A stretch of DNA of 64,000 nucleotides. Origin: Paragonimus skrjabini miyazakii. Its lineage: Eukaryota > Platyhelminthes > Trematoda > Plagiorchiida > Troglotrematidae. A program made the position numbers and the translations under genes. Positions 48,411 through 59,371 of the stretch are shown here, piece by piece. Location: the NCBI GenBank assembly GCA_014338405.1, contig JTDE01000039.1:376617-440616 (forward strand), written 5' to 3'. Under the pieces are notes generated by a model. The model had not been told where the DNA came from. It saw only the letters and a list, made by a program, of their open reading frames with translations, and did no database searches. Within the stretch, counting starts at the first letter, position 1. Every line of letters starts with the position of its first letter.

Positions 48411-51400
48411 GATCAGTCACCTCAGGGCGGTGACCCATAGCGGTGGTGTTTTTGTCATCTGTTCCGCCGACTACTATTAAGTGTGTTCACAATAAATTAA
48501 TGACTCCCTACGTCCTCAATGCTCAAAGACGACCGGTTTTGGCGCGCAACATATGTGGCGCCTTTTGAAAATATCAAATCAATCTGAAAAGATTTGCACT
48601 ACTTACGTGATAAAAACAGATAGGCCAACTGACAACGATCTTTTTGATCGTGTTTTCTGTGTGAATATATCCTATCAGCCGGTCAATAACTTAGACAACA
48701 TAATCCGTTTCCAAAGTGAGTGATTCTCGAGAGTGAACTACGTCTGTGGTCTGCATGCTACCCTTTGTGCTTTTCATGTATTTTCCGTAACAGTTATCGG
48801 ATGGGTGCACCAAAATGAAGCCAGTGAATGGCTACAAGCCAACAGCCCTTCACAACATTAGCCCATAGTAAACATATACTCCAAGGCAAAATGATTATTT
48901 ACACGGAGTCAAACCACTGACAATAACAACGTATTCAACGATCTCCGTGCTGTGGGTCGGCAGGTTATTCCTACTTCAAGTTATTGAGGGACGAGTTTTA
49001 TCCAGAGATCTAAAGAACCCAAATACTGTTATCTACTGATGTGGTGCTGAAATATTTCCAAAACGTTGTTAAATGAATCACATGGACATTTTTGATTGCG
49101 CCATCCCCTTTGAATTACCGTAACCTTCGCGATTAGTTAGAAAAATACATACGCCGGTGAATGTCTGACAATTATGCAGCATTATTAATGAGAATTGAGG
49201 CAAGTTTGCTGGTATGAAACGATTCATATGTGAAAACTGTCGATATCGCGTGGTTTGAAAGCAGCGAAGGGAACAACCTGTCAATGCGCGGCAAGTAGTT
49301 AAAGAACAGTCAAATTAAAAGCAGACTTTTCGTAAATATGTTAAAATTTCTAACTTGGACGTTCTCAAAATGCGGAACGTACTGCTTAGATTTTTTGGTC
49401 AGTGTATAGGTAAATAGCACGAGGATCACTTTCGCCCCTTTTTAGTTAAAGCAAGCTGGGCGGCTATTATTCATGGAATTTGCAATACTGGAACGTCGCT
49501 TGAACGTATTTTAACCATCTACACAACATGCATACCATGACTATCATGTGCATGTTACCAGATTCAGCAATATTTAATTTAACTCGATGAAATGGATGAA
49601 ATCGATAGGCTCAAACGTCCTGTGCACTTATGTTGTTCTTAGTAAACAGTTTGAATGTTACAAAAGCCAATGTTCACTAAAGACTTCCACATGGCGAAGT
49701 GATCTTTAAGGCAGCACAAAATAAAAGTCCCGATATCCACTAAGAGAGCATAGGACAGAATTGTTCACCTTTCACTTGCTCAACCAATCTCCCTATAATT
49801 ATAGTAAGCGCTATAATTGAGAGGTTATTTAACAACTGGATACTCGGATTTGCCAAAGTCCACTGAAATCATTGCATGTAAAGTTAGACAAAAGCGAATG
49901 AGTTTTATCAGCCGAGAGCAAACCCAGCTTTTTGTTATGTCAAATATCCATTGGAAACCAAGCCCATAATAAATGCTGTTGACAATTTTGGCGTATCATC
50001 CACGAACACAAAAACATCTTTAAATTCATCGAGCTTTCATTATATCAACGTTGTCATTCTAACTTATTTGCCATCCTCTTGCGTTCACAACAGGCTCAGT
50101 AAGACGTGTTCCGGACCGTGAATGTTGCAGTAGGAATGTTAAAAGACTATGAGCATCCTTCGCATGAATGCTACACATGCGTGTTTGTTTATTTGCACGA
50201 AACATCGCTCTGAATATTATTACGTGAATCATTTAATTTAATTTATTCAATAACAATTTTGGAGTAAATTTGAGTTCTACAACTGGTTTTCAAAACGGTT
50301 GGATAAAAATTCCATCTAGATGCGAAAGCTTTAGCCAAAATTAAGTCTTGTTTCATTTTTCTATTAGACCCATGACTAATCATCAGAAAACAAATATGTC
50401 ATCATATAGTTGTTTGCGTTCTTTTCCCTTATTAGTGATTGTTTTGAAAATCAACCAGAATAATATACTTTGATTATCGTCAACTCCTGAAAAAATTCCA
50501 CTTATTTGCGGACAAAATCGCGAATTACGTTCGGCTGAGTAAACTGTTAAAATCTATGTGGTCCATTTTCTTGATCAAAATCACCGATCGGTTTGAATGC
50601 ACCAAAAAATGCATTAGTGAACTATGTGAAAAAAATATTCAGCTGACGTATGGGTGATCACGAGCAGCGACTACACTTGTTCACCACCATTCCAATATGT
50701 ACGTTGAAAGTTGTTGTTTCATCGCAGTACGTTATATAAATTTTTCGTCCATTACGAAATAATGCACATTCAGTTTATTATAAACAATAGGCTAAATTAA
50801 TCCTTTTACCCGGATGAACTGAATTATAGGGCTGAGACTGCATGTTACTCAAAGTGCAAATCATCTTGACATTTTCAACCAATGTGACCAGGTTGATATA
50901 TGAAGCCTCTCCAAGCTGGCGTATTTTGTGTCCATAATTTGGAAAGCAAATAACATAGCCAGTTCCAATTTTTTGTTTAAATTTTCACTGAATGTAATGC
51001 TGTAGCTTCAAATTACTACACCCGCGTGTTGAAACTGCGTATTTCTTGATACTTCACGACTTGTTTGAAAAGTCTTGTTAGGATAGACAATCATCTGTGT
51101 CACTTTTTATATTTCGTTTTATGTGTTGAAATGTTTGAGTAACTCTGTCAAAATGTGAGGTGTATGAGTTCCGAGCGTAGCTTTTGAACCATGTTTACAA
51201 GAGAGTTATCACATTCGGATATGCTGCCACTGTCGATATCAAGTCCGGTCAAAACCCAGGCTCATCGTAATGGGGTATTCTGAAACTAGTGAAAAAAGAG
51301 TTAAAAAACATTTGTTAAAGTAAATGATACAGCTCCCAAAATAGTCCTATAGTAATCTTGTCGTCATTTTCTTGAGCGAGGTTCAGCTTGCAAAGTTCAT

Positions 51401-53594
51401 TTTTGACACAAACATCCAGAAATACGACGCACCAGTTTTCATGTGGGCTCTTGAACACTTCTTATAATTGATCGGTTCCTAACTCATTGAATTATCAAGC
51501 ACAGACCGTTTGGTCCAGTCGATGATGCGAATAAGTAATCAGGCGAACAATCGACTGAGTCAGTTTAGACCATCAATTACGCATCGTGTTCTGGCAACAG
51601 GTCACACAGTCGTTAAGATCAACTGCTTCAACTGGTGGTTACTAAGCAACAGCACAAAACCAGTGACAGTCAGTGAAACTTTGTCGACTCAACGAGAGTG
51701 ACCAGTATCTTTGGCGCCAAACGCATAGCTATGATTTTACAGTGGTCAAATTTACTTGACCAATCTTACACATTACTTTTTTTCAGCCTTTACTGTTGTA
51801 CGCATCGACACATGTAGTTTCATTGGGATTTTCAGTTGGAGACTGATCATATAAACTCTGAACGATTAATTTCTATTCTGTGTTTCCTTACTGGTCTAGT
51901 AAAGTTACAGTATTCTTCTCGTGAGGTTAATCACAGTCACAGAAATTTGTGAAGGAAAGCACAATTCTGCCATCGTCTGGACTGAATATCGAATTTGAAA
52001 TCTAACCTTTCGCAACTTCTGTAAAATATACCCAAGAAAACGTTTGCTGCTTTTAACTCATTTGTACAAAGCGGAAACCACAACAAACGTTAAGCATTGT
52101 TATCTAAGCCCAGCACAATTGCAAAAAGTTAATGTGACCCGGAAACTGGCTTTCATTTTGTGGAATTTGTGTGAGTGTGAAACTACTACTTGACACACGT
52201 TCAAGTTCAATGAGAAGCATTCTTTGTTGTTGCTACGGTGCGACACTTACTTCCGAAGAACAAGAAAGTACTTATTTATGATGATGGAAAATTGAACAAC
52301 AGGATAAGCAAGAAGCTGTCGCGCGTCTGAGCCATCAATATTTTTGAAGTCCTACTTTTGGTTGCTTCGTCAAATGAGCGGAATGATAATGGACACCATT
52401 TAAACTGAACATCATAATAGTTTGTCATGCGCTGGTTGCATTATTAATGATTCACTAGTTCAGGGACGCTGTCCAGTTTACGGTGAATGCAGCAATCACT
52501 CAGTAATTTACGACACTAAGCTTAATGCGAGTTAATTTTTACCACTACCCATAAAACCCCATCCCACAACAACGGCTGTAGTGAGATCATCATGATTACT
52601 GGAACTGATGCAAAGCGGGACAACTTGCGGCATGTTAACGTCTTCTTCTACAAGACGTAGAACAGAAAGGGACATGCTTTTTTTCTCAGTTATATAACCG
52701 TTAACTGATGTTGGTGTTGAAATGTACATTATTCGGGGATTCGGCACAGTAATTAGTAGTAGATAAACCGCAAACTTCTGTCCATCTCGGTATCATATTT
52801 GGGATACTTCTGTCCTGCGGCTTCAAAAAAATTCTACTTTTCAATAACTTATATTTGGATCAAACAGTGGGGAGCGTTGTAAAAACTAATTTAGTGAGTA
52901 GTGACAGTTCAACGTGAAGGTTTACTGAAACAATGTACAGTGAGCAAGTTACGTTACTCCTAATGAACCATAATCCTGCACAATCTACTTCTAATTCAAA
53001 ACATACCGCAATGTGCATGTTTTTATTAACCTCATGATAGTCTTTCACAGCGGTGCTTTCCACGGTAGCTTTATAATTATTTTTCATCCGGTTTCGCATT
53101 TGTGGTTAAACAATAAAATCAAATTTGCTCTGATTTCAAATTTATGCACAATAAGCGATTTTTTTGTTTGGCATTCAAACTGAAAACAAGCAATATCCAT
53201 TTAACAACGACCAACATATGTGAAAAACGAATGGACATAAATTTATTTCTCACACTGTAAGCTTACCAGTGCAATTATTTGCATCTTGCTGGAAGTCTTT
53301 TACATAGCTCACGTGTCCCCAATTATTTTCGCATTGTCATTATAGAGTGGCAACGCAGTCATATTCCGTCCATTACAGCATACATATTACGACACAGACT
53401 CTGTTATTTTGCTATGAACGTACAACAAACATGAAAGTTATGACTTCCGCGTCGAACCTTATGTGATGTGATTGAAATTTGCATGTATCTTTTGTAGAGA
53501 AGATCAAAATGACTTGATGTATCGCTTTATTTTTAATATTCATTCTTTCTCAAAAAACGCTCAAGCAAATGATTTTGCCATCTTGTCAAAAAAA
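48411..53594. other. Gene-poor interval, nothing identified
   Basis: No gene, RNA or named element is visible. A short match to the very start of the window (AGTGATTCTCGAG at 48719 and at 17, then CTACGTCT and TGGTC) hints at an unknown dispersed repeat. Short open frames here have no recognisable content. Confidence 0.45.
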
Positions 53595-53697
53595 ATTGGT
53601 TAGCGATAAATGGATTGAGCATAACACAACGTTATGAGCAAGTTGTAATACTCTACGTTTCAACCACCTTGAGTGGCTTTCCTCAGGAGTGTTGGTT
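53595..53697 (-). repeat. Hammerhead-like dispersed repeat with consensus core
   Basis: This is the best-preserved copy. Read on the - strand: AACAC (+ positions 53689-53693), core CTGAGGA (53680-53686), 18 nt of helix II with GCCAC facing GTGGT around a small loop, GAAACGT (from 53661 downward), a 22-nt helix III loop with GAG facing CTC, ACGTT (53628-53632), then GTGTT (53623-53627). CUGANGA and GAAA are the invariant hammerhead core boxes. ACGT/ACGT forms helix III, and GTGTT directly after the expected cleavage base pairs with AACAC as helix I. Two bases (TC) lie between AACAC and the core, which is unusual. Cleavage would fall after GUU, a permitted but weak triplet. Confidence 0.55.
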
Positions 53698-53719
53698 AGC
53701 CATTGTTGGTTAGCCATTG
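53692..53719 (+). repeat. Perfect 14-bp tandem duplication
   Basis: TTGGTTAGCCATTG occurs twice with no spacer, starting at the edge of the hammerhead-like repeat at 53595-53697. It could be a replication slip or a duplication made when the repeat inserted. Confidence 0.9.
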
Positions 53720-54807
53720 AACAGTTAAGGACATATAGTTAATGAATGAACTTTTTTAATATTTGGAACAGCTGTACGTTGAACTCTTCAGATAGATCGA
53801 ACCCAATGGATTCGATTATTTTTTTAGAAGATAGACTAATACGCAAATTAGATTAGGTTGTTGCGGACCAGTTCGGGGAGAAAGTAGCCTGTGTAGTTGG
53901 CAACGGAGATTGTATCGGTTTTTGCCAAACGCTTGCAGAAGTCACGTAAAAGGTTGTTCACTACTAGGATCTGCACATCTATTGTCGCGCCCTTTATCAC
54001 ACTTTCAGACTAGATTCGTCCAAGATATTATTCAGAATATACCTCATTACTCATAAGCTTAGTTAATTATGGGGTCTCTCTGTGAACTGGTTGCTGATTA
54101 AAACCATTTCATCTCGAGAATCTGTTGTGTTTTGCAAATGATAATCAATAACTCGGAAGATCATTGACTACAGGCTCCATACCCGTTGAAAGGTTAACTG
54201 TGTGCCACCAGGAATGTAGACAAGTATCGAATGAAGGCTTATAATTTCTGAGTTATATCCTGAAAAACAGTTTCAGAATATCACAACCATACGTTAAAGT
54301 GTTTCAAGATCTGTGTGGTGCACAGCCACTGGAGGCGAAAAAGCTTTGGATGAAAATAAACAGACCAGGCTTTGGTGACCAACATCGATTTGGTTAACAA
54401 CCCGCGCCGTGTACACTGATCGCAAAAATAAAGACTTTAGTGTTTCGGAATCAGATTTTTGAACAAAAGAAGAAACTTTGGGACTATCTGATAAAGGACG
54501 GATGTTAACGGACAGCAATGCTTGTGAATTTGCCAAACTGGCTGAGCTGTGCCAGGTTAGGATTAAAATCAGGGCCAAAGACTATCGAACACCTGGATGA
54601 AATCAACAGGTTACGCCAGATGATGAACGGGATAAAGCAGAGTTGTTTCTTTATGTGTAAGCCTGCCTGCAAAGCAACCTTGGATCTATTTGCTCGTGGA
54701 CACAAATCGTTCAGAGGGTACAAGTTTGAACACAACAAATTCAAGTCAAACAAAATGGTGATCAGCAGATATATGAATTGACAAGTTTGGGTAACACAGG
54801 AACTTAC
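53720..54807. other. Gene-poor interval with a coding-like stretch at 54.3-54.8 kb
   Basis: Between about 54300 and 54780 the + strand base composition and codon pattern look more protein-like than elsewhere, including stretches such as LTDSNACEFAKLAELC in one frame and LDEINRLRQMMNGIK in another. No single frame stays open and no family is recognised. It could be a decayed pseudogene. Confidence 0.25.
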
Positions 54808-54880
54808 CTTCCTTGAAAATGACTGCTAAAACATATACAGAGAATAACATCCAGGCGATGAAAACTTTCAAATATGGTCA
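54808..54880 (-). CDS. Candidate exon of an unidentified - strand gene
   Basis: On the - strand the acceptor is CACAAGCTCTTTTATAG and the donor is a perfect GGAAG|GTAAGT. Only one frame is open over the 73 nt: two leading bases, 23 codons starting TIFESFHRLDVILCICF, then two bases. The leading phase matches the single base left by 56100-56171. The middle is hydrophobic and cysteine-containing. An alternative is an 18-nt microexon using a second strong acceptor (TATTCTCTGTATATGTTTTAG begins one base before 20 nt of it; exon 54808-54825). The + strand of the same place holds a competing ORF (54819-54971). Confidence 0.3.
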
Positions 54881-55643
54881 CTATAAAAGAGCTTGTGGGA
54901 TGCTCACATATTCGGTAAGCAGCATTAACAAAAGCTTGAAAGAGTATGTATTGCAGCCAAAGTCTCCATAAAAACTGTACACTGAGAGCAAAAAACCCTC
55001 AACAATAAAACGTTTGGAAAAACCGTTTTCGAAATAAAGGTTTTCCCCTTATTTTGATCTCAATGTCTAAGGTGTTTAATGTGTGCTTTTTGCAAAGTCT
55101 ATCAGTTAAGCACTGTTCGAGATTCAACGTTTGTTTTAAAGACAAAATGTTGCGTTATTTTGGAACGCTCAAGCGTTTATTTCACTATACAACGCCAGAG
55201 AGACAGAGTGGAATTTATACGCAACTAGAATCTTTATTCTATACCATATTTACTCACATTAATCTGCCTCATGTGAACCTAAACGGGGATTGGCATAAAA
55301 GGAGGTTTCAACAAAGCACTTGTCGCCAACTGTATGCACCAAAGTTATAATTTTATCAAATTTTAACTCAACTTCCATTATCGTTCCACCATGAAGAATT
55401 ATACTCCTCGATAGGTCTGAACGTGCGTCAACCTTGCAATCTTCATAGTCATTGTACATTCTTTCAAACCTATTGTACTGCGTGTTCATTCGGTCATTTG
55501 TAAAAGTGAAATACAAAATAAAGCTTGGGAATCAAAAGTCGCTTATCCCCTTTTGAAAGTGTTTTAACTTATCAATTGTACAGCCCCGCTGCTACCATGC
55601 ACACTGTCTTTCTAAACAAATTGGTTTGCACCCAGGATTGCTT

Positions 55644-55698
55644 GAGTTTAGAAACCTATCCGTTTAGAGTTTAGAAACCTATCCGTTAGAAACCTATC
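55644..55698 (+). repeat. Short tandem repeat, 23-bp unit, about 2.5 copies
   Basis: GAGTTTAGAAACCTATCCG occurs at 55644 and 55667 with TTTA between the copies, and a third partial unit TTAGAAACCTATC ends at 55698. The copies are identical over the shared part, so the expansion is recent. No function is suggested. Confidence 0.9.
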
Positions 55699-56099
55699 TT
55701 GCATGGATATGACAATAATGCTCTTTCATTGCCGTCTACTAATTTGTTTGTGATTTTTTCACTTCCGACTAGAGTGATATTCTGCAGCTGTGCTCACCAA
55801 ACCAAATCAATTACTGGATCAGTATTCGTACGCATATTCTTGGTAGTAGTTGGGTACATCCTCATTAATTCGGCGGTCCTCCACTTGATCTCATTAGATT
55901 CCCAAAACATCTCAACTGTCTTTGTTGATCAAAAAACAAATATAAGTTGTAAATAACACAAACGATTACCTATAATTTGTACTAAGCCCATGTGGATGAG
56001 TTTTCCTGGAGGCGGCCAGTCCTATGTTATAACCAATACCACAGCGGTTAACTTGTACAACTCCCCACAAATGGTTCTCATTGATTCATAGTAACTTAC

Positions 56100-56171
56100 C
56101 TGCCATCTTCTGATATATTTCTCCATTCATTGCGTTGATACTGACTGTTTCACATCTGACTAGACAGTTGA
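56100..56171 (-). CDS. Candidate exon of an unidentified - strand gene
   Basis: This is the best exon candidate on the - strand. The acceptor is CTGGAATTATGTTTAG and the donor ATGGCAG|GTAAGT matches the consensus fully. Two of three frames are closed. The open one has two leading bases, 23 codons and one trailing base, reading NCLVRCETVSINAMNGEIY and then QKMA. The pattern of cysteines with a hydrophilic, mixed composition looks like real protein. The phase fits both flanking candidates: 59246-59337 can leave one base and 54808-54880 needs two. No domain is recognised. Confidence 0.4.
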
Positions 56172-57444
56172 CTAAACATAATTCCAGACCTACTCCTGAA
56201 GTGTTTTGCCTGCTAGGCAGGTTTGAGATAGTTTCTCTCATGTCCACCTTGAGCCAACAAGTCGGAGTTCTATCTGAATTGTGCTATAGATGATCTCCCT
56301 ACTTTACCAAAACTTTCAGTTCAAAAAAAACCTGACAAATTCGGTATGTTGTAGCAGAAAAGGAAAACCACTCACTCGTGCTCTTGGTTAAGTCACTAGG
56401 CACACAACTGTTGGAGTATATTTACAAATATCAACGTGTGCTTCATAACTACCTGAAGTTATTTGGTAACAAGTGAAGTACGTTTTCCTTTTAACGATAT
56501 TCTACTTTCTGGAATGCCATAATTAAATATAGAAGATATTATGAACCATGATAAAACTAATTTTAATGTAATGCAATTTAAAATCAAAGATCAGGGAAAG
56601 ACTAAAAGAATCTACACAACAACTACAACATGTGGAATGATGAACTATATACGTTAAAATAGGTAAATATTTAAGAAGATCAGAGTATCTTGTATAACTC
56701 AATCAGAGTGATAGACAAAAATATAGGAAAATGTTCCAGGCTAGCATTTCTCAAAGAGCTTTTAATCAAGGAAAACATGACTTCTGATCAAAGTCGTTAA
56801 GTGAAGTGACTAACTGACAAGGTGGTAGAACTCAGCTCAAAACCAAGGTAGTTGTAGGATGACCACCGAGGGTTTCCGTAAACAAAAGTGGCTGCCGATG
56901 CGTAATCAATAAGGGCTCGATAAATGCCAAAATTTACATACAGTTATTTAAACAAAATGGAGAGTAGTGTGAGTTGGCAATTATGAAAAGACGAGACGTC
57001 AAAAACTTTCTCCCAGCCGACGAATTAAGTCTTCGAATTTGTTGGTGATTAGATAAGGTGGCATGTTGTTATAACAACCGCGGTTTAAGTAAAGTTAAGC
57101 TTAGGATCAAATCAAACGATTGAAGCTTGATTAGTTCCGCATAAGTAAAACTCAACCTCAGATGCAAGCGAATTTGTAAACAGAATGTGCATTAGTTCCA
57201 GTCGAAGATACTGGTTTGACGCGTGATAAGTTGTTACTGGTTATTCTTTTAACGTTCATTACATAAGTAGCCGAGATGGTTTGTTCACAGGATTTCCAAA
57301 TGTTTTGGAGTTAGTGGTGTCATTATTCTCTCGCCGTTGGAAGACAATTGAAAACATTTCATCCTTGGACACTATACTTACTGTCGTGCGTTTAATGGGA
57401 TTCAGAACACGTGCCAAGAAATAGCGGTTTTTATTAGCTTGCAT

Positions 57445-59101
57445 TTAATTTCCAATGTGTCGCGAACGAAAATCACCGTCCGTTTTGTGAAAAGCGTTGC
57501 CAACTTGCTTTATTTACAGCAAATTCGGTAAACCCAGCTGAGGCTCATCGAGAGTAAGCAGGATATTTCTTAAATGTAGACGGTTCCTGTGATTGACGCA
57601 AAATCTGTCAAGATACAATTAACACACACGTTGTGATTTAATGCGAATATTAACCGAGTAAGCCGACGAGGTGACCGAGAGCAATTCTTAAACTTTGAGA
57701 GATTCATTGCGTAATAGTTGGTGACCATTAACCTTAATTCTTCGTCCACAGCTTATCTCTGAGACGGAGGGATATGCGTGGGCAGATGGTGAACAACGAA
57801 CGTATTGTGGCTGTTAATAATACTCGACGTAGCATATTACACGTACGGTTATTTAACAGTTTGGTGATCAAATTTTCGGTTTGCCGGTTTGGCTGTCACG
57901 TTTTGGCATACATATCTGGATAGTGATTTATTCGAATCTTCTTCAACAAGCGTTACAATCTACTTTCAGTGTCATCAATAGAAATGCTTCGCTCACCATT
58001 CAACATATGTCAACTTGTTCTTCAACCGAAGAATATATTAATAGTCCACGTTCGTTGTGAGGCTGTATACGCGTTTAGCTAAGGCCTCAAAGCGAAGTGC
58101 ACCAAAAATAGGACAACAGGAAAGGATAGAAGAAGACAATCCGGCTCGGTGGGTAAAACTGTCATCAATCCAAGGAATCTGTACTACCCAGTCAAATCAA
58201 CTGATTTTTACAAGGTATCGGACAACCAACTGTCATCAACCTATCGGCAGTGTCTCGCTACATCCGAAACGACTTTAAGTAGATTACGTAGCTAAAATGT
58301 AGCAAAAATGTTTGTTTGTGCCTTTAACTTAAAGTTTCCGGCAATCAATTTACCTCGGTCCTTCTGTGATCAATCGCAAATGACAAGTTGGTTGTGGTTC
58401 ATCCGGCTAAAAACTGAAGATTACATAAGTGCTTTATAACTAATATGTAATTTTTACCCATAAACATGCAGTGTTTTAAAATTTCGGTCTAGGGAATAAA
58501 TTTTTCACTTTGTCCTCATAATCAGTGGTCATGTATACATTATATAAGTGAATAACTTTCTCATTTGTACATACTGTTTTGAGTATACCTACACTATTCA
58601 TAATAAAGATAACCTTCAAAGGAGCGGTCACAATTCCCGTTTGACAGGAGCTTCTTTGAACCAGAGGATTGTCGAAGCCATAGAATAATTCTAATTTAGA
58701 ATGGTGATCGATCACTAGCATATTCAACTGACCTACACCAACACCAAACTCTAGATAAGTTCAATCTTACGTAATATATCAATGGTTTGTATAACTCTCA
58801 TATGTTGTCATGGTTGTTGTCCCCTTAATAGATGTGAATAGCTGCTTGCTTCTAACTACATCATTAGTCGAATGCAAACTGTACAAAAAGATTACTGATC
58901 GCGTATATAACGATTAAATAATTACGATATAATAGTTCACTTTTTGATGAATCTACTACACTGAGCACTAAGCGATTGACCTTGCGTTCGGCACGACCGA
59001 ACTATCACAACATAAAAGCAAATCTATTTACTCTTAACACTCCCCACGTAGCTCGTTACTATGTTCTGTTTTTAGAAGGCATTATATCAGTAGTGGTGTG
59101 T
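57445..59101. other. No identified feature
   Basis: AT-rich sequence, presumed intron if the 56100-59337 exon series is real. A weak - strand donor GAATG|GTGAGC lies near 57997. Nothing else is supported. Confidence 0.35.
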
Positions 59102-59245
59102 TTAGTGGCTAAAATGTACTAGGAAAGCACAACTGTCTCCGCCGTTAGCTCCATTCATATAGTATATACGCTCAGGTGAACTCCAACTACAATTCATGTC
59201 GTATGAGCGGTAGCTGGCGAAGCTTGAATCTGATGACTCACTTAC

Positions 59246-59337
59246 CATGTATTTTTCGAATGCACCAGAGATCCAGTGGAGTCGGTGGACTGGCACACAT
59301 TTGAGGGGCATTTGCAAGTGTGCAGAAGCTCATTCTG
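59246..59337 (-). CDS. Candidate exon of an unidentified - strand gene
   Basis: The - strand acceptor is ATGGTAGTATTTTGTAG and the donor is ATACATG|GTAAGT. The 92 nt are open in two frames. The one whose phase fits 56100-56171 begins RMSFCTLANAPQMCASPPTP and ends CIRKIH plus one base; the other begins QNELLHTCKCPSNVC. A third frame, closed at the exon start by TGA, reads through the donor for 71 codons (59102-59317), so an unspliced ORF is another reading. On the + strand the same place ends at a weaker AAG|GTAATA donor (59371). Order and phase favour the - strand, but this is inference. Confidence 0.33.
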
Positions 59338-59371
59338 CTACAAAATACTACCATAGTTTAATTGATGTTAA

